DNA from: Melitaea cinxia
Lineage: Eukaryota; Arthropoda; Insecta; Lepidoptera; Nymphalidae
Reading direction: 5' to 3'
NCBI RefSeq assembly: GCF_905220565.1
Contig: NC_059404.1
Coordinates: forward strand, 17,661,506-17,725,505
DNA: 64,000 nt
A program made the translations under genes and the position numbers. Position 1 is the first letter of the stretch. Every line of letters begins with the position of its first letter. The notes under the pieces are model-generated. The model was not told where the DNA came from, made no database searches, and saw only the letters and a list, made by a program, of their open reading frames with translations. This document shows, one piece after another, positions 30,476 through 39,862 of the stretch.

Positions 30476-30508
<33 letters not shown>
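28878..30508 (+). mobile_element. Non-autonomous telomeric retroelement, type C copy 1
   Basis: 1.63 kb from CCCAGGCCCCAG after TTAGGTT to 30 A (30479-30508). The start forms an 18-bp perfect palindrome (28885-28902), followed by the leader shared with family II and type A. The middle is a 458-bp direct duplication (units starting GTGCCGGGGCC at 29048 and 29506). The 3' 560 nt match type A, and the terminal tail is of family III type. Open frames of up to 301 codons exist on the plus strand, but they are Gly/Pro/Arg-rich, change frame between the two 458-bp units and contain no known motif, so I do not call them genes. Confidence 0.85.
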
Positions 30509-30510
<2 letters not shown>

Positions 30511-30547
30511 TTAGGTTAGGTTAGGTTAGGTTAGGTTAGGTTAGGTT
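30509..30547 (+). repeat. Telomeric repeat, 7 TTAGG units
   Basis: GG + (TTAGG)7 + TT. Confidence 0.95.
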
Positions 30548-32148
30548 GCGCTCCGGGTCCCACGAAGAGGCCCCCCCCGAGGTGCGCGTGTGGTCGTCCA
30601 GGGGGTGGAGATCGCCGTCAAGGCCCAGATGAAATATCTCGGCCTAACCCTGGACGGCCGGTGGAGCTTCGGTCCGCACTTTAGAGAGCTCGCTCCGAGG
30701 CTCGAGAAAGCCGCCGCCGCGCTGGGCAGACTTCTGCCCAACGTAGGCGGCCCGGACTCGCCATGCCGACGTCTATACGTCGGCATAGTTCGCAGCATGG
30801 CACTGTACGGTGCCCCCGTGTTCGCCGACGCTCTCGCGTCTCGCGACAACAAGGCCCTCCTGCGGAGACCCCAGAGGGCCATAGCGGTGAGAGCGATACG
30901 GGGATACCGTACGGTGTCGTGGACGGCGGCCACGCTTCTCGCGGGCGATCCGCCCTGGGAACTCCAGGCGGAGATGCTCGCGAGAGTGTACGCGGCAAAG
31001 TCGAGCCTCAGAGCTGGAGAAGGGCAGGTCCGTAGTACGGACCGAGCGATGGACATCAGGGCTCAAGCTCAGAGGGCCCTGATGATCAAGTGGGAGGAGA
31101 GCCTGGGGTCTCCGGCGGCGGGCACGGTGACGGTGGACGCGATACGTCCACATTTAAGTCGCTGGGTCCAAAGGCGGCACGGGGTGCTGACCTTCCGCCT
31201 GACGCAGGTGCTTACCGGGCATGGTTGCTTTGGTAAGTACCTGCACCAGATCGCGAGGAGGGAAGCCACCCCTGCCTGTCACGAGTGTGGTGCTCCGATT
31301 GACACGGCGCGCCACACGCTAGAAGAGTGCGCCGCCTGGGACCCTCAGCGGAGGGCCCTCGTGGCGGTCATCGGCGGAGACCTCGCGCTGTCGAGCGTGG
31401 TCCGCTCCATGCTCGGCAGCGCGAGGTCCTGGTCGGCCGTGGCCTCCTTCTGCGAAGAAGTTATTTCGCTGAAGGAGGCTGCGGAGCGTGAGCGCGAAGC
31501 CGACGCTCACGCCGACGCGCTACGAAGGAGGCGACCGGCGGGACGGAGGAGGCGTCGCTACGCGCTCCTCCACCCTCCGCATCGTGCTTGACGCGGGGGC
31601 GCAGCCGGCGCCCCTCTCCTCCTCGCAAGTCGCGGGGGGGAGGGGGGCGCGTGGGGCGCCCTCGTGGCGGGCGCGGTGTGGGGGGGGAGGCGTCGCTGGG
31701 TCGCTCCCCCTCCCTCCGCATCGTGCTTGGCGTGGGGGCGCTCCGCGCGCCCCTCTCCTTCCCGCAAGTCGCGGGTGGGAGGGGGGCGCGCGGGGTGCCT
31801 TCGCGGCGGGTGTGGTGCGGGGGGGGAGGCGTGGCGGCGCGGTCCTCCGTCCTCTGCATCGGGCTCGGCGCGGGGGCGCTCCACGTGCCCCTCTTCCCCT
31901 GCGGCGAAGTGGGAGCGCTCTCGGTGCCCGGGAGCGCTCTACAATCGGAGGCGGCCTGCCCTGCACCCGCAGGCAGGCCCACCGTCCGGGGCGTCATGGC
32001 GAATACTTTTAGTGGTCCCGTGGCGCACCACCAGGACGACGAGGGCACCGCTGGTTTTTACTGAGTAGTCCGGCATTGCACTCCCCGCCGGGAGTCTCAG
32101 ACTTCCGTCGCCTTCGGGTGACGGGGGTGCGTAAATGCATTTTCCAGC

Positions 32149-32203
<55 letters not shown>
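30548..32203 (+). mobile_element. SART-like element, family II, 5'-truncated and chimeric
   Basis: The first 11 nt (GCGCTCCGGGT) are not family II sequence but equal the first 11 nt of the element at 32208. From 30559 it matches the full family II copy from 38131 onward almost base for base. It ends with the 3' untranslated region, including three 138-139-bp repeats (31579, 31718, 31856), a TTCG-loop hairpin (32105-32124) and 53 A (32151-32203). Confidence 0.92.
30559..31591 (+). pseudogene. C-terminal 343 residues of family II ORF2
   Basis: Corresponds to residues 720-1062 of the ORF2 at 35975. It lacks the endonuclease and the RT catalytic motifs but keeps the thumb-like region (KYLGLTLDGRW) and the CCHC finger (CHECGAPIDTARHTLEEC). 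No stop or frameshift has accumulated; differences such as Thr for Ile in LGLTLDG are few, so the insertion is young. Confidence 0.92.
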
Positions 32204-32205
<2 letters not shown>

Positions 32206-32207
32206 TT
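32204..32207 (+). repeat. Telomeric remnant GGTT
   Basis: Only four telomeric bases separate a poly(A) end from the next element start. The same target position is used as elsewhere, with no complete unit left between them. Confidence 0.85.
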
Positions 32208-33343
32208 GCGCTCCGGGTACCACTCTGGTTATCAGAGTGGACCTGTGAGCGCAGGTGTGTTGGCACGGAGGTGCGGCTGTGTGTGTGGCGCTGAGACGGC
32301 GCGGAGACGTGGGGGCGGGTTTTTCCTTCCCCCACACGGTGGACGGGGTGGGCGGATTAGCCGTGGGCTCGCCCGCCCTGTAGCGCTAAGGCGCGGTGTG
32401 CGGTGTGCTGGCTGGGTTGTACTGGCTCCCTGGAGCTTGCTCGGTTGCTGGTGCAATCCGGCAGACCAGTTGCGTGAGGGCCGGGCTGTGCTGGCTCCCT
32501 GGAGCTTTTAGCTCGGTTATCAGTGCAGTCCGGCGGACCCGTGGGGTAGTTGCGGGGTCGCGCTGGGCTCCCTGGAGCTTGCTCGGTTGCTCGGTGCGAT
32601 CCGGCGTTGGAGGTGAGGCTTTTGCCTAGCCGGGAGGGGCAGGACGGGTGGGTCCGGGGGGCCTGGCTCGCCCGTTCTGTAGCGCAGGGGCGCGGTGTGC
32701 TGGCCGGGTTGTGCTGGCTCCCTGGAGCTTTGCTCGGTTGCTGGTGCAATCCGGCAGACCGGATGCGTGAGGGCCGGGCTGTGCTGGCTCCCTGGAGCTT
32801 TTAGCTCGGTTATCAGTGCAGTCCGGCGGACCCGTGGGGTAGTTGCGGGGTCGCGCTGCGCACCCTGGAATACAACTAGGTTGCTCGGTGCGATCCGGCG
32901 TTGGAGGACGGGCGGTCCTGGCCCCCAACGCTATTTTCCGGCGTTGGAGGTCAGGCCTGCCTGGCTTGGAGAGGGGACGCTCCTGGACATGTGTCCCCAT
33001 TCTGCAGACGGTAGACTGGTCTGGTTGAGCGTCCCCTGCGTGGGGTGGCCGGCTGGAGGGACAGTAAGACCTTCGGCCGGCTTGAGACCGCACGCGCGAG
33101 ACGTGGGAGCGCTCTCGGTGCCTGGGAGCGCTCTACAATCGGAGGCGGCCTGTCCTGCACCCGCAGGCTGGCCCACCGTCCGGGGCGTCACGGACAATAC
33201 TTATTAGTGGTACCGTGGCGCCCCACTAGGACGACGAGGGCACCGCTGGTTTTTACTGAGTAGTCCGGCATTGCACTTTCCGCCGGGAGTCTCAGACTTC
33301 CGTCGCCTTCGGGTGGCGGGGGTGCGTAAATGCATTTTCCAGC

Positions 33344-33376
<33 letters not shown>
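32208..33376 (+). mobile_element. Non-autonomous telomeric retroelement, type B
   Basis: Begins with a long hairpin: GCGCTC (32208-32213) pairs with GAGCGC (32247-32252), and CCACTCTG pairs with CAGAGTGG around the loop GTTAT. About 32240-32380 matches type A. A 299-bp duplication follows (TAGCGC starts at 32381 and 32680), built of shorter units each holding GGCTCCCTGGAGCTT. From about 33095 to the 31-A tail (33346-33376) it is the family II 3' end, including the TTCG hairpin (33300-33319). No protein motif is found. It looks like a parasite of family II machinery. Confidence 0.82.
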
Positions 33377-33378
<2 letters not shown>

Positions 33379-33430
33379 TTAGGGTTGGGTAGGTTAGGTT
33401 AGGTTAGGTTAGGTTAGGTTAGGTTAGGTT
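33377..33430 (+). repeat. Telomeric repeat with three altered units
   Basis: Reads GG TTAGGG TTGGG TAGG and then seven perfect TTAGG units plus part units. It is the only telomeric spacer in the window with non-canonical units next to the poly(A). Confidence 0.9.
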
Positions 33431-33691
33431 CCCAGGCCTTTGGGGCCTGGGTCTCGGACTTAGGTCTGGGACCTAGGCTCCAAGGGGAGGAGTTGCTGGA
33501 CTTCTACTGGGCGCGTCCCCACGGTGGCGGATAGGGGAACGCCACTCGCACTGAGCGGGTGGTAGGGGTTTTCGGACCCCCGCGGACCAAAACCAGTAGG
33601 TGTGGGCGCACCTTTAGCGGCTTGTCAGCCGCGCGGCCTAGGGGAGTAAACCCCGATTAAAAATCTAAGCTGTGAAATAGCCCTATTAATC

Positions 33692-35971
33692 ATGGAAACA
33701 AAGACTAAAACGAAACTACCCCAGGAGGGTACCTGCGCCTCCGGCAAAGGAGAATCCCTCCGTGCATCTTCGGATGCACGCTGCCCGTTCGATTCTGGGG
33801 AGGGCACCCTTTGTTACTGTGATTCGCCCCATATGGGCGTTGATGTTGTGCCCGGGAAGGGCGGTGCGACCTCTGCAAGAAATACGGACTCCGATAACAG
33901 CCTTCGGAGTGGCGGCTCAAACGAGCCGTCACTCTCGAGGACTGGTCTCCCCTCGCGAGATCGCAAGGGGAGATTCCTCTCACGCCAAAAAGGCCCTTCT
34001 AAGGGCCAGGACAAAGGTGGAAACCGTTTTGCGGTTCTGGCTGCGGACGACAAAACGGACACCGATACAGACATGGTTTCGGGATCCCCTGACAGGCATA
34101 TTGCCTTGACGGGACGGCGGAAGCGACCCTCATCCTCGACCTTCGCGTCTGGGCGTGACGGTTCGGACACGGAGGCCGAGGGCGCGGGCCTCGCTAAAAT
34201 TAACACGGCGAGAAGGGGAAAGGCGAGAGGAACCACGGCGGGTCCTTCCCGCGAAAAGTTCCTCAAGCCAGCACCTGTCCGGCCGGAACCCGTAAACATA
34301 CTCATCGACAACGAGTCCGACGTCGGCTCGTCGATCGTAGACGACGTTGTTGCGCTCAACGCGCAGGAACTCAGGGCACGCGCGGGCGAGGGACTCGCCG
34401 TAATACTAGAGGTTGCCCGGAAATCCGGGAACCTCAAAGGCGAGTTCGTCGCAAAGCTGAAGAGGTCCGCGACGGACCTGAGCGAGGTGGTCGACGCCTT
34501 TGCCTCTAGGACCGAGGCCGATGAAGTGAGGCGGCTCCGAGCGGAGAACCGCCGCTTCAGGATCGAAATAGAGGCAATGAAAACGGAGCTGAAGGCGATG
34601 CGGCGCGGCTTCGCCGAGGCGAAGACGGAAGCGGCCGCTAACGCCGCCGCCGCCGCCGCCGCCGCTGCCAACGCCTCAGTCGCCGGTCCACCTGCGACAC
34701 TTCCGGTGGCGGCCATGCTAGAGGAGTTCAAGCACTCCTTGACCTGCTCGCTGGGCGATATGATGAACGTCCGGCTGGCGCAGATCGAGGAGAGGCTGCC
34801 GCCGGCTCCGTCGGTCCGCCCCCAACTGGGAGCTGGTGGACCTCGACGCCCTGAGACGGCGGCCACTACGTCAGCGGCCCCCTCCACGGTTGCCCGGGAG
34901 GAAACCTGGGCAACAGTGGTCAAAAGAGGGAAGGGCAAGAGGAAGGGGAAAGGGAAGTCCTCCGCCCCTCCATCTACACCTGCAGTCGAAGGCCGGACTG
35001 CCGCCCCTGCGGTGAAGCCGACTGGCAAGCCAGCCGCGGCGTCGTCCGCGCGACCGGCCGCCAAGCCGACCGCCAAGCCGACCAAGCAGTCCGGAAGGCC
35101 GGCAACAAAGGCGACGGTTAAGGCCAAATTCATGGCCCCGAAGACTGCGGCAGTCGTCGTCCAGCTGCAGCCGGCGGCTGTAGAGAAGGGTCAAACTTAC
35201 GACTCCATCTTCCGGTCGGCTGAAGACACCGTGAAATTGGAGGAACTGGGGATCGAGCGCATCCTCTTCCGTCATACGGCGACGGGAGCGAGGATGCTCG
35301 AGATCCCCGGTTCCGACAAAGAGGAGAAGGCCGACCGGCTCGCCAGCCGGCTCAGGGAGGCCCTCTCGGACGTGGCCACCGTCGTCAGGCCCGTTAAGAC
35401 CGCGCAGGTGCGCATCTCGGGCCTGGATGACACGGCCACTCCCGAGAGGGTGGCGGCGGCGGTCGCGAAGGCGACATCGTCCGACGTCGGCACGGTGAGG
35501 GTCGGGGCGATCCGCTCCGGCTTCGGCGGCATGGGCTCCACCGTCGTAGCCTGCCCCGTCTCGGTTGCGAAAGCGCTGACCGAGGGGGGCAGGCTACTGA
35601 TCGGCTGGAGCTCGGTGCGAGTGTCGGCCCTGGAGGCGCTCCCCATGCGCTGCTTTAAGTGCATGGGGTTGGGCCACACGCACCCGAAGTGTCCGGCGTC
35701 TGTCGACAGGGGCAACCTCTGCTTTAAATGCGGGAACGCGGGGCACAAGGTCGCCTCCTGCCCGGAGAAGACACCGCGCTGCGTGGTGTGCGCCGAGGGA
35801 GGTAAACCCTCGGGGCACATCATGTGCGGCCGCAGGTGCAGGCCTGCGACCTCGAAAGGAAAGGGGGCCCTCGGAACCCGGGCCCCCCGAGAGACCGCAA
35901 GCCAGACAGCCGCAGACGGCGTTGCCCCCCCGGCCGCGGCGGGGGAGGTGGAGGTTGTGATGTCTGAGTAA
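33692..35971 (+). CDS. ORF1 protein (Gag-like), family II
   Basis: 759 residues from the first ATG after an AT-rich leader. The N-terminus starts METKTKTKLPQEG. A Ser/Arg/Asp-rich region with basic patches follows, then a coiled coil at about 275-311 (VRRLRAENRRFRIEIEAM), an alanine run near 315-325 and a Pro/Lys/Ala-rich linker. Three zinc knuckles are at 654-667 (CFKCMGLGHTHPKC), 677-690 (CFKCGNAGHKVASC) and 697-712 (CVVCAEGGKPSGHIMC). It has the same plan as family I ORF1 with about 100 more residues and little identity outside the knuckles and coiled coil. It should bind the element RNA. ORF2 starts 3 nt after the TAA. Confidence 0.92.
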   Translation: METKTKTKLPQEGTCASGKGESLRASSDARCPFDSGEGTLCYCDSPHMGVDVVPGKGGATSARNTDSDNSLRSGGSNEPSLSRTGLPSRDRKGRFLSRQKGPSKGQDKGGNRFAVLAADDKTDTDTDMVSGSPDRHIALTGRRKRPSSSTFASGRDGSDTEAEGAGLAKINTARRGKARGTTAGPSREKFLKPAPVRPEPVNILIDNESDVGSSIVDDVVALNAQELRARAGEGLAVILEVARKSGNLKGEFVAKLKRSATDLSEVVDAFASRTEADEVRRLRAENRRFRIEIEAMKTELKAMRRGFAEAKTEAAANAAAAAAAAANASVAGPPATLPVAAMLEEFKHSLTCSLGDMMNVRLAQIEERLPPAPSVRPQLGAGGPRRPETAATTSAAPSTVAREETWATVVKRGKGKRKGKGKSSAPPSTPAVEGRTAAPAVKPTGKPAAASSARPAAKPTAKPTKQSGRPATKATVKAKFMAPKTAAVVVQLQPAAVEKGQTYDSIFRSAEDTVKLEELGIERILFRHTATGARMLEIPGSDKEEKADRLASRLREALSDVATVVRPVKTAQVRISGLDDTATPERVAAAVAKATSSDVGTVRVGAIRSGFGGMGSTVVACPVSVAKALTEGGRLLIGWSSVRVSALEALPMRCFKCMGLGHTHPKCPASVDRGNLCFKCGNAGHKVASCPEKTPRCVVCAEGGKPSGHIMCGRRCRPATSKGKGALGTRAPRETASQTAADGVAPPAAAGEVEVVMSE

Positions 35972-35974
35972 TCC

Positions 35975-38900
35975 ATGGATCACATCAGACATCACAGCTT
36001 CCTCCAAGCCAATCTCAACCACTGCGCCAGGGCTCAGGACTTGTTGACCCAGTCCATGGCGCAGTGGATGATCGATGTGGCCGTCGTCTGCGAACCGTAC
36101 TGGGTTCCCCCCCAACCGAACTGGTTGGGGGATCTCGACGGCACGGTGGCGGTCGCACTAGGCAGTTCCGCCACCCGCCCCCTCGCACTCGTGGAGCGTG
36201 GCTCGGGATACGTCGTGGTGACGTGGGGAGAGTATGCGGTCATCGGCCTCTACTTTTCCCCCAACCGCAGCCTGGCGGACTTCGAGGTCTTCCTCGACAC
36301 CGTCAGAGCTGCGGTATGCCGACAGTCGCCGAGAGCCGTGATAGTTCTCGGCGACTTCAACGCCAAGTCCCGAGCCTGGGGCAACCCGAACACGGATGCG
36401 AGGGGGCGGGCCGTCGAGGATTGGGCCCTCCTCTCTGGTCTGTCACTCCTGAACGTTGGAAACGTTCAGACGTGCGTGCGATTGCGCGGGGGTTCCGTGG
36501 TGGACCTCTCGTTCGCCAGCCCCGCAATCGCGCGGAGAGTGACAGACTGGAGAGTGGAGGAGGGGGTGGAGACTCTCTCGGACCACAACTATATCAGGTT
36601 CGGGGTCTCCACCCCGTCCTCGTCAGCAGATCGGTCTAGGGGCCCGAGCAGGCTACCCCGCTGGGCCCTAAGCAGGCTCGACGTCGAGGCGGCGCGCGAG
36701 GCCGCAATCGTCCAGCGGTGGGCGAGCCACCGCGACGCCGATGGTGCCAGCGTGGATGAGCTGGCTGGCCGCTTTCGCAGGTCGTTGGCCAACGTCTGCG
36801 ATGCGGCCATGCCGAAGGTCGGCCGCCGCCCGCTAGGACGGCGGGCGGTGTACTGGTGGTCGCCCGAAATAGCGGAGCTTCGTGCGGCCAGCATGACCGC
36901 CCGCCGGGCGTATCAACGCTGTCGGAGGCGCAGCGCCAGGGATCCGGCTCTGGAGGTGGAGCTGCGGGATGCATACCGCACGGCAAAGCAGGCCCTGCAG
37001 CACGCCATCAGCCGAGGGAAGGACGCCGCCTGGAAGGAGCTGCTGGCGGGTCTAAACCGAGATCCATGGGGCCGCCCCTATCGCGCTGCGCGAAGCAAGC
37101 TTCGCGCGCAGGGCGCCCCCGTGACGGAAACGATGCCGCCGGATCTCCTCTGGCGGACGGTGTCGGAACTGTTTCCGCACCGTCCCGTACATGTTCCCCC
37201 GACGATGGCGACGCCGTCGCCGTCTTCTCGGACCGAGTTCGACCCGCCCTCCCCACCCGGCATCTCGGAGGGGGAGATGGATACGGCCCTCGAGCGTCTC
37301 AGGGCCAAGAAGACGGCGCCGGGGCCGGATGGTGTTCCGGGGCGAGTATTGTATATCGCCCTGGAACACCTGAGAGGAGAACTTCGGGGACTGTTCGACA
37401 AGTGTCTAGCTTCCGGGCAGTTCCCGAAGCCGTGGAAGACGGGCCGGTTGTGCCTGATACGTAAGGAGGGCCGACCTGTCGACTCTCCCTCCGCGTACAG
37501 GCCGATCGTGCTGCTGGACGAGACGGCCAAGCTCTTCGAGAAGATTCTCGCGGACCGTCTCGTCCGGCACCTCGACGAGTCGGGGCCGGGTCTGTCGAAC
37601 GCTCAGTACGGGTTCAGGGCGGGCCGCTCCACCCTGGACGCTCTGAACGCCCTTAGGTCCCTCTCCGCGGAGGTGGTGGCCAGCGGAGACGTTCTCCTGG
37701 CCATCTCGCTGGACGTGTCGAACGCCTTCAACAGCATTCCTGTTGAGACGATTGTGGAGGCACTGAAGTATCAGGACGTGCCTCCATATCTCCAGAGTCT
37801 GCTGGAGGCGTACCTCCGCGAGAGAGAGGTCTTATGGGAGGGGGGCGACGGCCGACTGTACCGCCGTCGCGTCGAGTGCGGCGTTCCGCAGGGCTCCGTC
37901 CTCGGACCGACCCTGTGGAACGTCGGCTTCGACTGGTTGCTGCGGACGCCACTGCCGCCCGGGCTCAGCGTCATCTGCTACGCGGACGACACTCTGCTGA
38001 CGGCCCGGGGCGGCAGCTTCGAAGAGGCGGCCGGTCTGGCGCGAACCGGCGCGTCGATAGCGGTCGGCCGCATCGAGGCACTGGGCCTGAGGGTCTCCTT
38101 GTCGAAGACGGAGGCCCTCCTCTTCCACGGCCCACGAAGAGGCCCCCCCCGAGGTGCGCGTGTGGTCGTCCAGGGGGTGGAGATCGCCGTCAAGGCCCAG
38201 ATGAAATATCTCGGCCTAATCCTGGACGGCCGGTGGAGCTTCGGTCCGCACTTTAGAGAGCTCGCTCCGAGGCTCGAGAAAGCCGCCGCCGCGCTGGGCA
38301 GACTTCTGCCCAACGTAGGCGGCCCGGACTCGCCATGCCGACGTCTATACGTCGGCATAGTTCGCAGCATGGCACTGTACGGTGCCCCCATGTTCGCCGA
38401 CGCTCTCGCGTCTCGCGACAACAAGGCCCTCCTGCGGAGACCCCAGAGGGCCATAGCGGTGAGAGCGATACGGGGATACCGTACGGTGTCGTGGACGGCG
38501 GCCACGCTCCTCGCGGGCGATCCGCCCTGGGAACTCCAGGCGGAGATGCTCGCGAGAGTGTACGCGGCAAAGTCGAGCCTCAGAGCTGGAGAAGGGCAGG
38601 TCCGTAGTATGGACCGAGCGATGGACATCAGGGCTCAAGCTAAGAGGGCCCTGATGATCAAGTGGGAGGAGAGCCTGGGGTCTCCGGCGGCGGGCACGGT
38701 GACGGTGGACGCGATACGTCCACATTTAAGTCGCTGGGTCCAAAGGCGGCACGGGGTGCTGACCTTCCGCCTGACGCAGGTGCTTACCGGGCATGGTTGC
38801 TTTGGTAAGTACCTGCACCAGATCGCGAGGAGGGAAGCCACCCCTGCCTGTCACGAGTGTGGTGCTCCGATTGACACGGCGCGCCACACGCTAGAAGAGT

Positions 38901-39163
38901 GCGCCGCTTGGGACCCTCAGCGGAGGGCCCTCGTGGCGGTCATCGGCGGGGACCTCGCGCTGTCGAGCGTGGTCCGCTCCATGCTCGGCAGCGCGAGGTC
39001 CTGGTCGGCCGTGGCCTCCTTCTGCGAAGAAGTTATTTCGCTGAAGGAGGCTGCGGAGCGTGAGCGCGAAACCGACGCTCACGCCGACGCGCTACGAAGG
39101 AGGCGACCGGCGGGACGGAGGAGGCGTCGCTACGCGCTCCTCCACCCTCCGCATCGTGCTTGA
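35975..39163 (+). CDS. ORF2 protein (endonuclease-reverse transcriptase), family II
   Basis: 1062 residues. The endonuclease has N13, E40 (VVCEPY), YFSPN, LGDFNAKSRAWG, GGSVVDLSFAS and LSDHNYIRF. The RT has APGPDGVPG, AYRPIVLLDETAKLFEKI, ISLDVSNAFNSI, GVPQGSVLGPTLWN and YADD at 669-672. The C-terminal finger is CHECGAPIDTARHTLEEC, and the tail is very Arg-rich. The stop codon lies within the first unit of the 139-bp repeat that fills the 3' untranslated region. The frame is intact and all expected catalytic residues are present, so this is the likely source of activity for the truncated copy at 30548 and the type B element. Confidence 0.94.
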   Translation: MDHIRHHSFLQANLNHCARAQDLLTQSMAQWMIDVAVVCEPYWVPPQPNWLGDLDGTVAVALGSSATRPLALVERGSGYVVVTWGEYAVIGLYFSPNRSLADFEVFLDTVRAAVCRQSPRAVIVLGDFNAKSRAWGNPNTDARGRAVEDWALLSGLSLLNVGNVQTCVRLRGGSVVDLSFASPAIARRVTDWRVEEGVETLSDHNYIRFGVSTPSSSADRSRGPSRLPRWALSRLDVEAAREAAIVQRWASHRDADGASVDELAGRFRRSLANVCDAAMPKVGRRPLGRRAVYWWSPEIAELRAASMTARRAYQRCRRRSARDPALEVELRDAYRTAKQALQHAISRGKDAAWKELLAGLNRDPWGRPYRAARSKLRAQGAPVTETMPPDLLWRTVSELFPHRPVHVPPTMATPSPSSRTEFDPPSPPGISEGEMDTALERLRAKKTAPGPDGVPGRVLYIALEHLRGELRGLFDKCLASGQFPKPWKTGRLCLIRKEGRPVDSPSAYRPIVLLDETAKLFEKILADRLVRHLDESGPGLSNAQYGFRAGRSTLDALNALRSLSAEVVASGDVLLAISLDVSNAFNSIPVETIVEALKYQDVPPYLQSLLEAYLREREVLWEGGDGRLYRRRVECGVPQGSVLGPTLWNVGFDWLLRTPLPPGLSVICYADDTLLTARGGSFEEAAGLARTGASIAVGRIEALGLRVSLSKTEALLFHGPRRGPPRGARVVVQGVEIAVKAQMKYLGLILDGRWSFGPHFRELAPRLEKAAAALGRLLPNVGGPDSPCRRLYVGIVRSMALYGAPMFADALASRDNKALLRRPQRAIAVRAIRGYRTVSWTAATLLAGDPPWELQAEMLARVYAAKSSLRAGEGQVRSMDRAMDIRAQAKRALMIKWEESLGSPAAGTVTVDAIRPHLSRWVQRRHGVLTFRLTQVLTGHGCFGKYLHQIARREATPACHECGAPIDTARHTLEECAAWDPQRRALVAVIGGDLALSSVVRSMLGSARSWSAVASFCEEVISLKEAAERERETDAHADALRRRRPAGRRRRRYALLHPPHRA

Positions 39164-39475
39164 CGCGGGGGCGCAGCCGGCGCCCCTCTCCTCCTCGCAA
39201 GTCGCGGGGGGGAGGGGGGCGCGCGGGGCGCCCTCGTGGCGGGCGCGGTGCGGGGGGGGAGGCGTCGCTGGGTCGCTCCCCCTCCCTCCGCATCGTGCTT
39301 GGCGCGGGGGCGCTCCGCGCGCCCCTCTCCTTCCCGCAAGTCGCGGGTGGGAGGGGGGCGCGCGGGGTGCTTCCGCGGCGGGTGTGGTGCGGGGGGGGGA
39401 GGCGTGGCGGCGCGATCCTCCGTCCTCTGCATCGGGCTCGGCGCGGGGGCGCTCCGCGTGCCCCTCTTCTCCCTG
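39150..39475 (+). repeat. 139-bp minisatellite spanning the ORF2 stop and 3' untranslated region
   Basis: GCATCG marks successive units at 39151, 39290 and 39429 (period 139). The first unit overlaps the last codons of ORF2. The same three units are present in the truncated copy at 30548 (31579, 31718, 31856; periods 139 and 138). Confidence 0.85.
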
Positions 39476-39747
39476 CGGCGATGAGGGAGCGCTCTCGGTG
39501 CCCGGGAGCGCTCTACAATCGGAGGCGGCCTGCCCTGCACCCGCAGGCAGGCCCACCGTCCGGGGCGTCATGGCGAATACTTTAAGTGGTCCCGTGGCGC
39601 CCCACCAGGACGACGAGGGCACCGCTGGTTTTTACTGAGTAGTCCGGCATTGCACTCCCCGCCGGGAGTCTCAGACTTCCGTCGCCTTCGGGCGACGGGG
39701 GTGCGTAAATGCATTTTCCAGCGTAAAAAAAAAAAAAAAAAAAAAAA

Positions 39748-39761
39748 GGTTAGGTTAGGTT
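39748..39761 (+). repeat. Telomeric repeat, 2 TTAGG units
   Basis: GG + (TTAGG)2 + TT. Confidence 0.95.
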
Positions 39762-39862
39762 GGGGTGCTTGTCGGTGACCTCCTCGTGGTGCACCCTGGG
39801 CAACGGGACGGGCAGCAGTACCACAATCGCGGCACTGCTGCCCGTCGCGGCTGACGACCGAC
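39762..39862 (+). ncRNA. HDV-like ribozyme, family I copy 2
   Basis: Same fold as at 20627, with P1 GGGGTGC/GCACCCT fully paired and P4 GACGGGCAGCAGT/ACTGCTGCCCGTC perfect over 13 bp. This form is shared by copies 2 to 5 except for one loop base (ACCACA or ATCACA in the P4 loop). Confidence 0.85.

Larger units (their letters stand above)
33431..39747 (+). mobile_element. SART-like telomeric non-LTR retrotransposon, family II (full length)
   Basis: 6.3 kb. The 5' leader (33431-33691) has a 20-bp hairpin with TTAG loop (33440-33459 with 33464-33483), then TCCCC/GGGGA, CCACTCGC/GCGGGTGG and a hairpin with TTCG loop near 33566-33581. ORF1 and ORF2 follow, then a 561-nt 3' untranslated region with a 139-bp repeat, the hairpin CCGTCGCC-TTCG-GGCGACGG (39679-39698) and 23 A. 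It has no family I ribozyme. Insertion is at the same TT/AGG position. Confidence 0.95.
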
